From Lewinellaceae bacterium (lineage in GTDB: Bacteria; Bacteroidota; Bacteroidia; Chitinophagales; Saprospiraceae): 64,000 bases of DNA. Below, in pieces: positions 17,176 through 26,904 of the stretch. Position 1 is the stretch's first letter, and each line of letters starts with the position of its first letter. The stretch spans positions 124,001-188,000 of the forward strand of contig JACJXZ010000004.1 of assembly GCA_020636375.1 (NCBI GenBank), given 5' to 3'. The position numbers were made by a program, and so were the translations under genes. Under the pieces are notes generated by a model. The model made no database searches, was not told the DNA's origin, and worked only from the letters and a program-made list of their open reading frames with translations.

Positions 17176-18894
17176 TTAGTAATAATCCCCTAACCCATAG
17201 TACCTTCCCCACCCTGCCAGCCGCCCCCTGGCGTCAAACCGGAACACGGCGTGTTCTTCCCCGCAGATGAGGTAAAAGCCAGTGGAGGCATAGACGATCC
17301 GGGGATTTTTGCCCGCAAAGGAAGGCACCGGAACGCCTCTATGGCCTTCCCGGCCGCTCACCCACTGAAAATTGAGCGCGGGGCGGCCAGAGCGGGAAAA
17401 CTGTATAACTGTTGAAGATGACAACTGTTCCAGGCCAAAGCTCAGGCGGGCTTCTCCCGGCAATGGAGTTGGCCTTTCCGCCTGGACCCGATGAATGGAA
17501 ATGCCGTCCACCTTATACAGCTCAAAGGGTAGCAGGCAATTGTAGGAACCATCAGGACGCGGCGCTTCCGGCAATTCCCCCCGCAGGGCCTTCAGGTTGT
17601 GGCCCGCCATGTAAGCCAGCGCAGGCTCTTGTTTCATGGAAGCCAATTCGCGGAAGATTTGTTCGGCCTGCTCCCGCCCTGCCTGCCCGGCACTGCCGGC
17701 AAGGGCGATACCCAGGGCCAGGCGGGCCTTGTCCCATTCGGAAGGAGGCAACCCGTCGTTCTCCATCCGCTGCCGGAAGTGCTGTTCCGCCGCTTCGGAT
17801 TGACCCTGCAGGAGGAGCACGCACATCTTGCCGAGGGCCGCAGGGAAGTAAGCGGGGTCCAGGCGGAGCGCCTGATCCATATTAGCTTCCGCCTCGGCCA
17901 ACAGGCGCCGGCGTTGGGCCTTTTCCGCCTCGGTCAGTTCCTCCTCCCCGCCCCGCGCCCGAGGTTTTTGCAGGCGGCTGTCCGGGTCGATTTCCAGAGG
18001 ATACAGGTAGGCGTCCGGGCTTTTTCTGGAACAAAACATGGCATAAAGGGCGGCATTGGCGCCCAGGTTGCCGTAGATTTCCCTGCCGGGGTAGTATTTC
18101 AGGATGTAGCGGTAGCCGGCGGCGGCCAGTCCGTAATGGCCGAGTGCAGCCAGGGCATTGGAAACTTCGTAGAGTTGGGACAGGGTGTCGACAGTGGCCA
18201 GGACGGAAGCGGAAGATTGCTGCCGTTCTTCCAGTGCCGGATACCCTTCCAGGCGGCCGGGGAGTTGGTAGGCATCGTACAGCCGGGCGATCAGTTCGGG
18301 AAGGATGTCCGTGGGCCGGTAGCCGGCCAGGTAGGCGTTGAAGAGGCCCTGGATGTCGGCCAGGCGTTCCTTGTCCTGGTTGCTGCCCCGGTTTTTGTCG
18401 TACGCCAGGTAGGAGAATTCGCCGTCCCTGCCGCCCGCCGCCTCCTGGAAAAAGTGGGCCAGCTCGTGGCCGATGATGAAGGCCAGGGCGCTCAGGGAGT
18501 CGCTTCCGAAAGAGCGGCACACCTGGAGGGCGCGCCGGTCGAGCACGATCGTCCGGGCCGATTGCCGGTAGCGGGGCCCCAGGTTGTCATGCACTACTTC
18601 GATGCGGGGCCGGGGCTGGCGCCGGTTGCCATAAGCAGTAAAGAGGTTTTCCAGCACCTGGTTGGCGGCAGGAGAAAAAACGCGGGGTTGCTTGCTCCCG
18701 GGAATATCCGGTTCCGACTCGCTTTCCGGCCGCCCCTGGATATCAACCGCTGGTTCCGGGGCGGCCAGCCCGGCCTCCTCTGCCGGTGCCGGGCGGAATG
18801 CTTCGGCCTGGCCGGTATCCGGCGGGCGGCCCAGGAAGCGGATTAGGGCGAACAGGATTAGGGCCAGGATCAGGAAGGGAAAGAAACGGTTCAT
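17176..18894 (-). CDS. Membrane-anchored HExxH metallopeptidase-like protein with TPR segment
   Basis: 572 residues. One N-terminal transmembrane helix (residues 3-21) is followed by a Pro/Glu-rich linker. A gluzincin-type zinc site HELAH spans residues 143-147 (FIIGHELAHFFQ). A helical TPR-like middle part follows (LRLDPAYFPAALGKMCVLLLQ). The C-terminus is beta-rich. It is the last gene of a run with the TPR anti-sigma-like gene 12 bp upstream and the sigma factor beyond, suggesting an envelope-stress or proteolysis role. The third zinc ligand could not be placed with confidence. Confidence 0.72.
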   Translation of the reverse strand: MNRFFPFLILALILFALIRFLGRPPDTGQAEAFRPAPAEEAGLAAPEPAVDIQGRPESESEPDIPGSKQPRVFSPAANQVLENLFTAYGNRRQPRPRIEVVHDNLGPRYRQSARTIVLDRRALQVCRSFGSDSLSALAFIIGHELAHFFQEAAGGRDGEFSYLAYDKNRGSNQDKERLADIQGLFNAYLAGYRPTDILPELIARLYDAYQLPGRLEGYPALEERQQSSASVLATVDTLSQLYEVSNALAALGHYGLAAAGYRYILKYYPGREIYGNLGANAALYAMFCSRKSPDAYLYPLEIDPDSRLQKPRARGGEEELTEAEKAQRRRLLAEAEANMDQALRLDPAYFPAALGKMCVLLLQGQSEAAEQHFRQRMENDGLPPSEWDKARLALGIALAGSAGQAGREQAEQIFRELASMKQEPALAYMAGHNLKALRGELPEAPRPDGSYNCLLPFELYKVDGISIHRVQAERPTPLPGEARLSFGLEQLSSSTVIQFSRSGRPALNFQWVSGREGHRGVPVPSFAGKNPRIVYASTGFYLICGEEHAVFRFDARGRLAGWGRYYGLGDYY

Positions 18895-18905
18895 GCCAAA
18901 AGGGG

Positions 18906-19733
18906 TTATTCGAGTTGCCGGAGGGCCTCCCGCGCTCTGGCGGCATAGGGGCTGCTGCTGTTCGCCGCCAGCCGGCGAAAGAGTGCCGCTGCGGAGTCAT
19001 TGTCTTTCTCTGCGGACCGGCCGGCGTAGGCCAGCGCCAGGTACCAGGTAATCTCGTCCTCAAGGCCGGCGGGCAGTTTGGCGCCCGGCGCCCGGGGGAC
19101 GATAGGGGAGAGGAGGTGCACCGCTTCATCGAAATTGGAAAGGTGCAAGTCAGTCAGCCCGAGATAGAACTGCGCGATGGTGTCCTGCGGATATTTTTGC
19201 CGGTATCCGGCGAGCGCCTGCCGGGCATCGGCATAATTACCTGATTGATACAGCTTCAGGGCAGCCGCCAGGTTGTTGCGCTGTTCCTGGTTGGGGGCGA
19301 GCAGGCCGGCGGCGGACAGGTCGTCGATCAGAGCGCCGGTTTTTGCTTCCTCCGCCTGGAAATAAGCAGCGAATACGTCCTGCCCTGAGCTTTTCGGCCG
19401 CAGCCACAGGAAGAGGGCTGTGCCGAGCACGATCAGCACGGAAGCGGCCGCTGCCCAGCGCTGCCTATCGAAGGGCAGTGCTGCTATTCTCCCTGTTTTT
19501 TTTTCAAAAAAACCCTCAGCTTCCAGTTCCTGCTGAGCTTGCCCGATCTGGCTTTCCAACTCCTCGTCGCCCAGTTGCCCGATGCCGGCAAGGATGTCCT
19601 GCACCAGCTGGAATTCCTTCTTCAGGGAGGGGTCGGAATCCAATTCCCGTTCAAATTGTTCCCGTTCCTGCTCCGGCATCAGGCCATTCAGATAATCCTC
19701 AATTTTATCCAGGTTGGGTAAATCGTTCGTCAT
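18906..19733 (-). CDS. Anti-sigma-factor-like membrane protein with TPR domain
   Basis: 275 residues. The N-terminal cytosolic helices (IEDYLNGLMPEQEREQFERELDSDPSLKKE) are typical of Bacteroidota anti-sigma proteins lacking a zinc finger. A single transmembrane helix lies near residues 112-130 (AAAASVLIVLGTALFLWL), followed by periplasmic TPRs (LKLYQSGNYADARQALAGY). The start codon overlaps the end of the sigma-factor gene by 4 bp, indicating translational coupling. The expected role is to bind and silence the sigma factor until a periplasmic signal is sensed. Confidence 0.82.
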   Translation of the reverse strand: MTNDLPNLDKIEDYLNGLMPEQEREQFERELDSDPSLKKEFQLVQDILAGIGQLGDEELESQIGQAQQELEAEGFFEKKTGRIAALPFDRQRWAAAASVLIVLGTALFLWLRPKSSGQDVFAAYFQAEEAKTGALIDDLSAAGLLAPNQEQRNNLAAALKLYQSGNYADARQALAGYRQKYPQDTIAQFYLGLTDLHLSNFDEAVHLLSPIVPRAPGAKLPAGLEDEITWYLALAYAGRSAEKDNDSAAALFRRLAANSSSPYAARAREALRQLE

Positions 19734-20323
19734 GATCCTTCATTTATCAGGTTTTGATACTCGGGATGCGCCTCCACTTCATTTTTCAGGTATCCCATAC
19801 AACGGTGCTTTTGCACCTTGGCGCTGCCTTCTGAAAGGCCCTGTTCCTCCCCGATCTGCCGCATGGTTTTTTTATGATAATAAAAACCCAGGAGTATTTG
19901 CCGGCATTTGTCCGACAGGCCGTCCAGCAACTGCCGGACTATGCCGTGCCGTTTTTCGAACAGCCTTTTAACAGTGACATCTGATTCGGTGAGGTCGATA
20001 GCGTCGTGCCGGGTATCCTGGAATTCCACCTGCGGTTTCCGGCGCCGCAGCCGGTTCCGCCAGATGTTGCGGGCAATGGCATAGAGGAAAGTATTCAGGG
20101 CGCTGGACAACCGGAAGCCGGGCGCACGGAGTTTTTTGACCAGGACAAAGAGGACTTCCTGGAACACGTCCCGGGCATCTTCGGCGTTGCCGTTGTTTTT
20201 AATAATGAGCGCTTCCACCAGGGAATACCCCTGCCGGTATACCTGCTTGAACGCCTGGTTGTCGCCGGCCTTCAGGGCGTTGATCAATTCCTCGTCCGGC
20301 CAGCGTTCATAGTCTTCATTCAT
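19730..20323 (-). CDS. ECF-type RNA polymerase sigma-70 factor
   Basis: 197 residues. The region 2 segment is seen in VYRQGYSLVEALIIKNNGNAEDARDVFQEVL with the DAxDxxQExx-type signature and in LNTFLYAIARNIWRNRLRR. Region 4 is seen in LSDKCRQILLGFYYHKKTMRQIGEEQGLSEGSAKVQKHRCMGYL. It precedes the anti-sigma-like gene with a 4-bp overlap, so the three genes to 17176 form an operon. Cytosolic, probably directing a small regulon that includes the operon itself. Confidence 0.9.
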   Translation of the reverse strand: MNEDYERWPDEELINALKAGDNQAFKQVYRQGYSLVEALIIKNNGNAEDARDVFQEVLFVLVKKLRAPGFRLSSALNTFLYAIARNIWRNRLRRRKPQVEFQDTRHDAIDLTESDVTVKRLFEKRHGIVRQLLDGLSDKCRQILLGFYYHKKTMRQIGEEQGLSEGSAKVQKHRCMGYLKNEVEAHPEYQNLINEGS

Positions 20324-20403
20324 TAATGTCCGTTCTGAGAAATGGTTAACAATAAATGGCAGGAAAAGATAGGGTTTTAATTGTTGGCGGGCAAGAATGT
20401 AAA

Positions 20404-20440
20404 AAAAAAGGAGCAGCGCAGGGGGCGCTACTCCTTTTTT
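20404..20440 (-). terminator. Rho-independent terminator
   Basis: A 16-bp hairpin with one mismatch and a 5-base loop has A-rich and T-rich flanks on both sides (AAAAAAGGAGCAGCGC / GCGCTACTCCTTTTTT). It lies after the exported protein gene at 20470-21042 and separates it from the sigma operon. Confidence 0.8.
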
Positions 20441-20469
20441 GGGGTCATTTCCAGCCCCTTATGCTGGAC

Positions 20470-21042
20470 TCAGCAACCGCTCTTCCTGCCTCCCGTACTG
20501 GAGCTGTTTCTCCTCCAGGTCATATTGAACACTTCCCAGTTCGAAGGGGCCCCAATTTGCAGTTCGTGATAAAAAACAGCAACGCGGTACTTCAATCTAA
20601 AGGTGCCATCCAGGCCCAACTCTCCATACGGAAGAAACAAAGTCAGATCATTGTAGGAGCAATTGTCGTAGCCCGGAGTGAAATCCTTGCCGGAAGAGAC
20701 ATTGCCATTGGAGGTGTGGTAACTGCCTCCCCGATCCCGTACCGGAGAACCGTTCTCGTGGTAAAAATAAGCGACCGCCCGGCATGTTTTTCCTTTCATT
20801 TTGTTGATGTTGAGGCTGATATGAATCCGCATACCTTTTCTGTTGTTCTCGTAGACATTGTGTTCCGCCCAAATATTGTTGAATTGGAGGGACGGCGTAT
20901 GGATGGTTATCTCGACATCCTCTTCGCAAAAGATTTTTCCGTAAGGAAGGGCAGTATTTCCTGTGGACGGAACAGAAATTGCCAAAAACAAGGCTGAGAT
21001 TGTTGCCAGGGAAATGAAGCTTTTCTTTTTCATAACTATCAA
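20470..21042 (-). CDS. Exported hypothetical protein
   Basis: 190 residues with a signal peptide (ATISALFLAISVPSTGNTA). The mature part is beta-rich, with segments such as GMRIHISLNINKMKGKTCRAVAYFYHENGSPVRD that recall small immunoglobulin-like or C2-like envelope proteins. No catalytic motif is visible. It is a single gene ending in its own terminator. Codon use is slightly more AT-rich than the neighbours. Confidence 0.6.
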   Translation of the reverse strand: MIVMKKKSFISLATISALFLAISVPSTGNTALPYGKIFCEEDVEITIHTPSLQFNNIWAEHNVYENNRKGMRIHISLNINKMKGKTCRAVAYFYHENGSPVRDRGGSYHTSNGNVSSGKDFTPGYDNCSYNDLTLFLPYGELGLDGTFRLKYRVAVFYHELQIGAPSNWEVFNMTWRRNSSSTGGRKSGC

Positions 21043-21231
21043 TTTTCAGGTGATCAATAAAAGGTTGTTTTCCGTTTCCGAACGCCCATGCTGGCTTGCC
21101 GTCGGTGCGTTTGGTCATTCATTGATAGCATGGATTTAAAAAGGTTAACAGAATTTTTTTGTTAACCTTTTCAACCTTACGGCATAAACCTATGACAAGA
21201 AAATTTTTTCACCTTTTATCCTGTTTGCATT

Positions 21232-21864
21232 ATGAAAACCCAAAACGGAATTTTTCAATTCGGCTTCCTCTTTCTGCTTTCCCTGCTCATGGCAACCGCC
21301 AGCTGTACAAAAGAAGGCCCCGTCGGGCCGCAGGGGCCACAAGGGCCGCAAGGCCAGCAGGGCATCCAGGGGCAGCAAGGCGCGGAAGGGCCGCAAGGGC
21401 CCAAGGGAGACCAGGGCCCCACGGGCAACGCGAATATTAAAGTCTACCGGTTCAGCCCGCGTCTCAGCGAGTTCACTCATGACACTGACCACAAACTTTG
21501 GAACGTCGATGTTAACCGGGATGATAACAACCAGCTGATCCGGATTCAACCCAACGAAATGGTATCGGTATTTGTCTGGGAAGACATCTGGTCCGGCGAA
21601 GCGGAATGGGTGTCCCTGCCCTTCAACCACTATTATAACAGCAGCGACATTTTCAACCAGCACCTTTTTTCCATTAATCAGGATTCGAAAATGCTATGGC
21701 TTGCGGTCAGGAACAGCAATGGCATTACACCTTACAACAATATGACGACGAGCTCCAGCAAGTTGTATTACAAAATATTCGTCGCCAGCGCCGAAGGGTT
21801 GATCGGAGCAGGCGTAGACTTCACCAGTTACGAAAGCATTACGAATTATCTGGAAAACCATTAG
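21232..21864 (+). CDS. Collagen-like lipoprotein
   Basis: 210 residues. A lipoprotein signal ends at ...MATASC. About residues 26-64 are Gly-X-Y repeats rich in Gln and Pro (GPQGPQGPQGQQGIQGQQG type), able to form a collagen-like triple helix. The C-terminal roughly 145 residues form a beta-rich globular domain that could act as the trimerisation head. Such proteins project from the outer membrane. The gene is followed by a strong hairpin. Confidence 0.8.
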   Translation: MKTQNGIFQFGFLFLLSLLMATASCTKEGPVGPQGPQGPQGQQGIQGQQGAEGPQGPKGDQGPTGNANIKVYRFSPRLSEFTHDTDHKLWNVDVNRDDNNQLIRIQPNEMVSVFVWEDIWSGEAEWVSLPFNHYYNSSDIFNQHLFSINQDSKMLWLAVRNSNGITPYNNMTTSSSKLYYKIFVASAEGLIGAGVDFTSYESITNYLENH

Positions 21865-21873
21865 GATCGTGGG

Positions 21874-21917
21874 TTAAGCGGCAATGCAGCCGGAGAGCCG
21901 GAAAAATTGCCGCTTAA
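21874..21917 (+). terminator. Hairpin after the collagen-like gene
   Basis: A perfect 12-bp inverted repeat (TTAAGCGGCAAT / ATTGCCGCTTAA) with a 20-base loop lies 10 bp past the stop codon. It is a probable terminator serving the gap between convergent genes. Confidence 0.65.
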
Positions 21918-22054
21918 CTCCCCCAACCAGAAACAGGAGCAAAGTCATCACTGCCGCAGGCATTCCCGGAAAATAACCAATAACGTTTCTCCCCTGGCCT
22001 CCCGTCTTACTCCACCAGCACGAATCCCGCCCCCGGCCGCTGAAGTTATATCGG

Positions 22055-24919
22055 TTACTCTACCAATATGAAAGCGGCCCACAAATAGGGTTCCTCCGGA
22101 TACCCCGCCCGCATGGCCTGCTGGGTATCCCGGAAGGCAGCGTGGATGCTCTTGCCGCCCAGCCATTGCCGGTAGAAGGTGGCCATGAATTCGGCGGTTT
22201 CCTCGTCGGCTATGCTCCACAGGCTCATGATGAGATATTTTGCGCCGGCGATCTTGAAGGCCCGTTGCAGGCCGAAGACTCCCTCGTTCCCCTCGATGTC
22301 GCCCAGGCCGGTCTCGCAGGCGGACAGCACCACCAGTTCGGTGCCCGACAGGTCCATCTGGCTGATCTCGTAGGCGGTGAGGATGCCGTCTTCCCGGCCG
22401 GGGGGCGTTGGCTCGCCGCGCCAGGCCGGGTTGGCGCCGGCCAGGAGCAGGCCGGAGCGGATCATGGGGTGATCGGAACCGGCAATAGCACTTTGCCCTT
22501 CTTCGCCGCTTTTGGGATCGGAGTAAAAATAACCATGGGTTGCGATGTGGAGAATCCGGGGAGAAGGAGCGGTTTTGCCTATTTGCCTGAAGGCCTCCTC
22601 TGTACCCTTTTTGCCTTCCAGGAGTTCCACCTTGATGCCTGCCTCGTCCAGTGTTTCCCGGATGGCCAGGACTTCCTGCAGCGTTCCTTCCAGATAATCG
22701 AACCCGGTTGCTCCGCTTCTGGTTACGAATGGGATTCCCACTGTTGTTGCGGAAAGTTTTCCTTTGTCTATGTCCGGTTCATTGACCATTGATTCCGCAG
22801 TGGTATCCCTGTCGTAGCGAATGCCGCCAAAAAGCAAGGCTTCGTTAACCGGTGGCGCAGAAGCTTCTTTTCGGAAAACCAGCTGGCGGGTGCTGCCGAG
22901 GACATGCAGCTCGTAACGGCCCGCCAGCATTTCTCTTTTGCTGAAAGGCAGGCCTGCAAAATTGACCCGGTGGAGCAAACCCGAAGGCGAGAGGTACACC
23001 CGCCGCACACCCTGAAGCAGGGAGTCAAACGGCAGCCAAACCAGCCGGAGGAAATCTTCTCCGGACGGCATCTTTGCCCCTTCCGGGATAAGGCCCCGGA
23101 AAGCGTAAAGATTATTGAGGCTTTCTTTTCTGTTTTCGGAGACGGCCTCAAACGACTTTTCCAGTTCTCTCTCCTCAAAAAGGTAAACCAAGCGGGGAGC
23201 ATTGTAGTCCTTGCGCAGGATATAAGCGAAGTACAGGGTGCTGTCCGTCCTGCCATCTCGGCTATAGTATCTGAAGTGCGCGAATTCGATGGCTGCCTCA
23301 TCTGCCTGCAGGCGGGCTTGTACGTCCTGCCAGGAGACGAGCTGGCGGGCTTCTTTGAACTCCTGAGAAATCCGGGCAAGTTCGCTCTCCAGCACATTCG
23401 CCCGGAACTCCAGGCTGTCAAAATCAGGCGACCGCTCCACTACTCTTTTCTGGTATTCGGCAGATAAAAACAACCCGGTACGCTCCCATTCCCGATACAC
23501 CTTTGATACCGTCGGGTCTTCGCTTTTCCGGACGGCGTTCAGCAATCGCTTCCTGTTTCCAAAAGCGATGCCTTTTCCAATGAGCAGGGCGTCAAAGCAC
23601 GAAGCGGCAGCCTCTGGATGTTCCGGGTGCCTGACAACAAACGACTGATGTTTATTCAGGCGGTCGGCGATATTGTATGGCCTTTGGGAAAGGGCGACTT
23701 GTTCCTGTTCGCTGAGGTGGTCAAACTGGTTGTCGATCCGGTCAATGACGCTGCCGGTGGCCTGCCGGTGGAAAGCGGAACTGAGGGAATCCCCGCCCAT
23801 TTTTTCATGCAGGTCCGCCATATCAGCCAATATTTCGATATACTCCGGGTAGGCTGCCCCTTTCTGGTTTTTGAGAATTTCCAGGGCGTTTTCCTGTATT
23901 TCCAGCGCTTCAGCATAACGTTTTTCGGAAACAAGCACCAGCGCAAGGTTGTTTTTCATGGAAGCCAGCAGGGAGTGCCCAGCCTCCAGGTTGCCCTCCG
24001 CTAATTTGATGGCTGTTTCAAACCGGTGGATGCTTTCCTGTGTCCTCCCGTTTTCTGCCAGGAGCAAAGCATAGAGGTTCAACCAGTGGCAATATTCTGT
24101 CAGGTCTTCCCCTACCTGCCCTTCCATAAGGCTCCGGCTTTTGTCCATTATTTCCAGCGCCTGCTGATACTCGCCAAGATTGTGATAAAGGCTGGCTACA
24201 TTGTACAAAAGAATAGCATATCCGGGCGTACCCGTCAGGCCGGCATCCTCTGCCAACGCCAGGGCCTCGCCGGACTTCCGGATAGCGTATTCATACTGGC
24301 CGGTTAACGAGTAGCAGGAAAAAAGGTTGCCCAGTGCCTGGAATACCCATTCCGCGCCAACTGCTCCCTGCAGAATCTCAAGGGACCGCAGAAACATGGG
24401 GATTGCCCGTTGGTACTGCCCCATCCGGGTACACAGGCTGGCAAAATTGTTGAGATGATAGGCATAGGTCAGGTCATCTTCCCCGTGCAAAGCCCGGAAC
24501 TTTGCAATTCCACTTTCAAATAAAGCCAGAGCCGGAACCACTTCTCCGAGATTGTCGTAAGCAGCAGCCAGGTTTAACATGATTTCCACAGCTAAGGGAT
24601 CGTCCTCATCGAGGATTTCTTTGGCGCCCGCCAGGGCTTCCTCGTAAAATATACGAGCCTTTTTATATTCTCCCAGGATATGTTGAATCGAACCGTTGTT
24701 GTTCAGGCTCGTCAGGTAGTTCCGGTGTTTTTCCCCATAGATTTGCCCTGCTTTCGCCAGCTCCATTTCTGCCAGTTCCCATGCTTTAGGTATATCTCCC
24801 TGGAAATAATAATGCGTAAGCAGGCTGTCCATTTCTTGCCAGGACATCAGCGTATCGACCTGGGCATCGGCAAAACAGGAAAAGCAAAGCGCCGATAAGA
24901 AGGTAAGTAATCGTTTCAT
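22055..24919 (-). CDS. Exported TPR-CHAT peptidase-domain protein
   Basis: 954 residues from the MKRLLTFLSALC start, which gives a good signal peptide; an ATG eight codons upstream is open but less likely. At least six TPRs fill the N-terminal half (for example GEYQQALEIMDKSRSLMEG). The C-terminal CHAT domain (caspase-fold, clan CD) has the catalytic pair His in IATHGYF and Cys in VLSACETG, about residues 795 and 868, and ends IADEETAEFMATFYRQW...AFILVE as usual. The start lies within a few bases of the end of the upstream caspase-like gene, so the two are co-transcribed. The presumed role is regulated proteolysis. Confidence 0.9.
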   Translation of the reverse strand: MKRLLTFLSALCFSCFADAQVDTLMSWQEMDSLLTHYYFQGDIPKAWELAEMELAKAGQIYGEKHRNYLTSLNNNGSIQHILGEYKKARIFYEEALAGAKEILDEDDPLAVEIMLNLAAAYDNLGEVVPALALFESGIAKFRALHGEDDLTYAYHLNNFASLCTRMGQYQRAIPMFLRSLEILQGAVGAEWVFQALGNLFSCYSLTGQYEYAIRKSGEALALAEDAGLTGTPGYAILLYNVASLYHNLGEYQQALEIMDKSRSLMEGQVGEDLTEYCHWLNLYALLLAENGRTQESIHRFETAIKLAEGNLEAGHSLLASMKNNLALVLVSEKRYAEALEIQENALEILKNQKGAAYPEYIEILADMADLHEKMGGDSLSSAFHRQATGSVIDRIDNQFDHLSEQEQVALSQRPYNIADRLNKHQSFVVRHPEHPEAAASCFDALLIGKGIAFGNRKRLLNAVRKSEDPTVSKVYREWERTGLFLSAEYQKRVVERSPDFDSLEFRANVLESELARISQEFKEARQLVSWQDVQARLQADEAAIEFAHFRYYSRDGRTDSTLYFAYILRKDYNAPRLVYLFEERELEKSFEAVSENRKESLNNLYAFRGLIPEGAKMPSGEDFLRLVWLPFDSLLQGVRRVYLSPSGLLHRVNFAGLPFSKREMLAGRYELHVLGSTRQLVFRKEASAPPVNEALLFGGIRYDRDTTAESMVNEPDIDKGKLSATTVGIPFVTRSGATGFDYLEGTLQEVLAIRETLDEAGIKVELLEGKKGTEEAFRQIGKTAPSPRILHIATHGYFYSDPKSGEEGQSAIAGSDHPMIRSGLLLAGANPAWRGEPTPPGREDGILTAYEISQMDLSGTELVVLSACETGLGDIEGNEGVFGLQRAFKIAGAKYLIMSLWSIADEETAEFMATFYRQWLGGKSIHAAFRDTQQAMRAGYPEEPYLWAAFILVE

Positions 24920-24943
24920 GGATTCTGGTTTTAGGATGAACAT

Positions 24944-26904
24944 TTACTCCCAAATCTCCACCACCACCGACTGCACCGACACGCCGCCCCCCGACAGGGA
25001 AGAAGTCTCTCCCCGCTTTGGGCCGCCATTCAGGTAAGTCTCCCGGAACAAGGCCTCCAGCGGATGCCGGCCGGTTTCTTTTTCCCCCCGGTACCGGGCC
25101 ACATTCGACAAATCCAGCGGCTCTTCGGTAGCGATCAGCTTGAGCACTTCCGTGCCGGCCGGCTCAGTGATCCGTATGTTCAGTTCAAAATCGTAATGGG
25201 TGCCAGGCAGCAGGTAATAATCGGCCGCCGGCCTGTCCCAGGGGATAACGACGTCGAGCCGGCTGTCGGGGCGGAGGTCGACGAGGCTGAAGTAGAAAGG
25301 TTTCGGGCCTTTATTATGAATGCGCAACCGCAGCCGCTCGCCCACCCGGAAGCCGCCTTGGCCCTCAGGTCAATCGGCTTTCCGCTGAGGGTGAGGAATT
25401 TCAGGGCGGGGCTCAGTCGGCTGTCTCCCATTTCCATGGGGCGCAGGAATTCGGTATGGGCATAGTCGACGACGCGGCGGCGCACCTGCCGCAGCAGCCC
25501 CGGTAGTAGCCGCCCGGCGGCAGGGCGAAGGTATCCAGCCCGAATTCGTCTCTGGAAAGCAGCAGCAGCCGGTTTTCGCCGGGTTGTTCCGCAGCGCCAG
25601 CTCAGGGTTATCGCTGACCAAACGGATGGTCGGGCAATCCGCCGGCAGAGTTTCCAGGGCGTCCCGCAGGCTTTCGGTGGAGACGTCCAGTTGCAGGGCA
25701 GCGGAGAGGCTGCCGTAGTTCTGCTCCCGGATATACACCCAGGCAACTGGTTTTTTCCTGGCAGCGGCTGCCGGAGGTCAACGTCGCTCTCCAGCATTAG
25801 TGGCGTAGGTGATGGTGCCCAGGGTTAGCGGAACCACGCCTGCGGTATCGTAAGTGCCGGGCGGGTAAAAGGCAATTAGTCGTATTTTCGTATAGCCTTA
25901 CCAGGGCGCCGCCGTTCAGGCTATACAGCGTTTTATCGATCCAATTTACGGGCAGGAAATACCGGGCGCTGAGTATCTTGCCCCCAGCACCTGTTCGTCG
26001 AGCAAGCCCTCACCTGGGGTTCTGGCGAAAGTATGCGTCGCTCGCCTGCGCAGGCGATCCGGTCGAACAGGCTGCGGTAGGTATCTTCCGGTAAAAGCAG
26101 TGGCGAAGGCCCGGCTGAAGGCGTAGCTCAGCATGCCGTACCCCTGCTGCCCGTCGGTGTCCACGTATTCATAGCTCAGCTGGTGGGGGCTGGCGCTGAA
26201 GAAGGCTACCATGCGGGCGCCCGTCAGGTTCATTCACTTCACCGTACCAGGGCGTTGTCTTCTTTTTTCTTTGCCCGGGTGCATTTGGTAGGTAGTCAGG
26301 TACTTTACCATGCGCAGGTAGGTGCCCTGGGCGCGGTACCAGCCCATGGGTGGCGGTGCCGGAATGGCAGGCGTCGACGAGGGCGAGCAGGTACTGCCCA
26401 CTACAGTTTTTGCCGCACTTCGTTGAGCAGGGCACCCAGCTCTTCGTCGCGGATGAGGTTTTACCTTCATAGATGCCAGGCTGGAAATGCTTGGGCGAGT
26501 CGTAGGGCACGATACTATTTCGTCGTAGCCGTCGACCTCGTCGCCGCTGCTGTCCGCTACCTGCTGGTACCTTGGTAAGTGGAGAAGTGAAAGAAGGCAA
26601 CGCCGCCGCCGGGCTTTGTCGGCGAGCTGCGAACGGATGGCGTCCATTATGCCCTGGCGGGTGGCTTGTTCGTCCCGCAGGACAGCGATGTCTGCTTCCC
26701 TGAACCCCTGGCGTTTCAGGGCGGCGTACCAGGATACGCGCATCGTTGGCGGCGGCGGACAGGGCGGCCAGCCGGAGGCTTCCGGGTAGTTGCCGACGGC
26801 GATGATCAGGGCGCAGTCCGGTGGTGGCTGGGCGGCGTTGAAGCGTATACCGTCGAGGCGAGGGACAGGAGAACAAGAGGTACCAGGTGTTTATTTTTGG
26901 GCAT
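24944..26904 (-). CDS. Exported caspase-family (C14) protein, frameshifted in this assembly
   Basis: The start MPKNKHL at 26904 gives a signal peptide. Pieces in different frames line up with one caspase-like protein: ALIIAVGNYPEASGW, ALKRQGFREADIAVLRDEQATRQGI, AFFHFS, SGDEVDGYDE, then LLALVDACHSGTAT carrying the catalytic Cys. The C-terminal ~250 residues have a beta-rich part (LRLRIHNKGPKPFYFSLVDLRPDSR) read cleanly from 25345 to the stop. At least eight frame breaks occur, several at GGTACC strings, so I regard them as sequence errors. The segment carrying the catalytic His is damaged. It precedes the TPR-CHAT gene. Confidence 0.72.
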
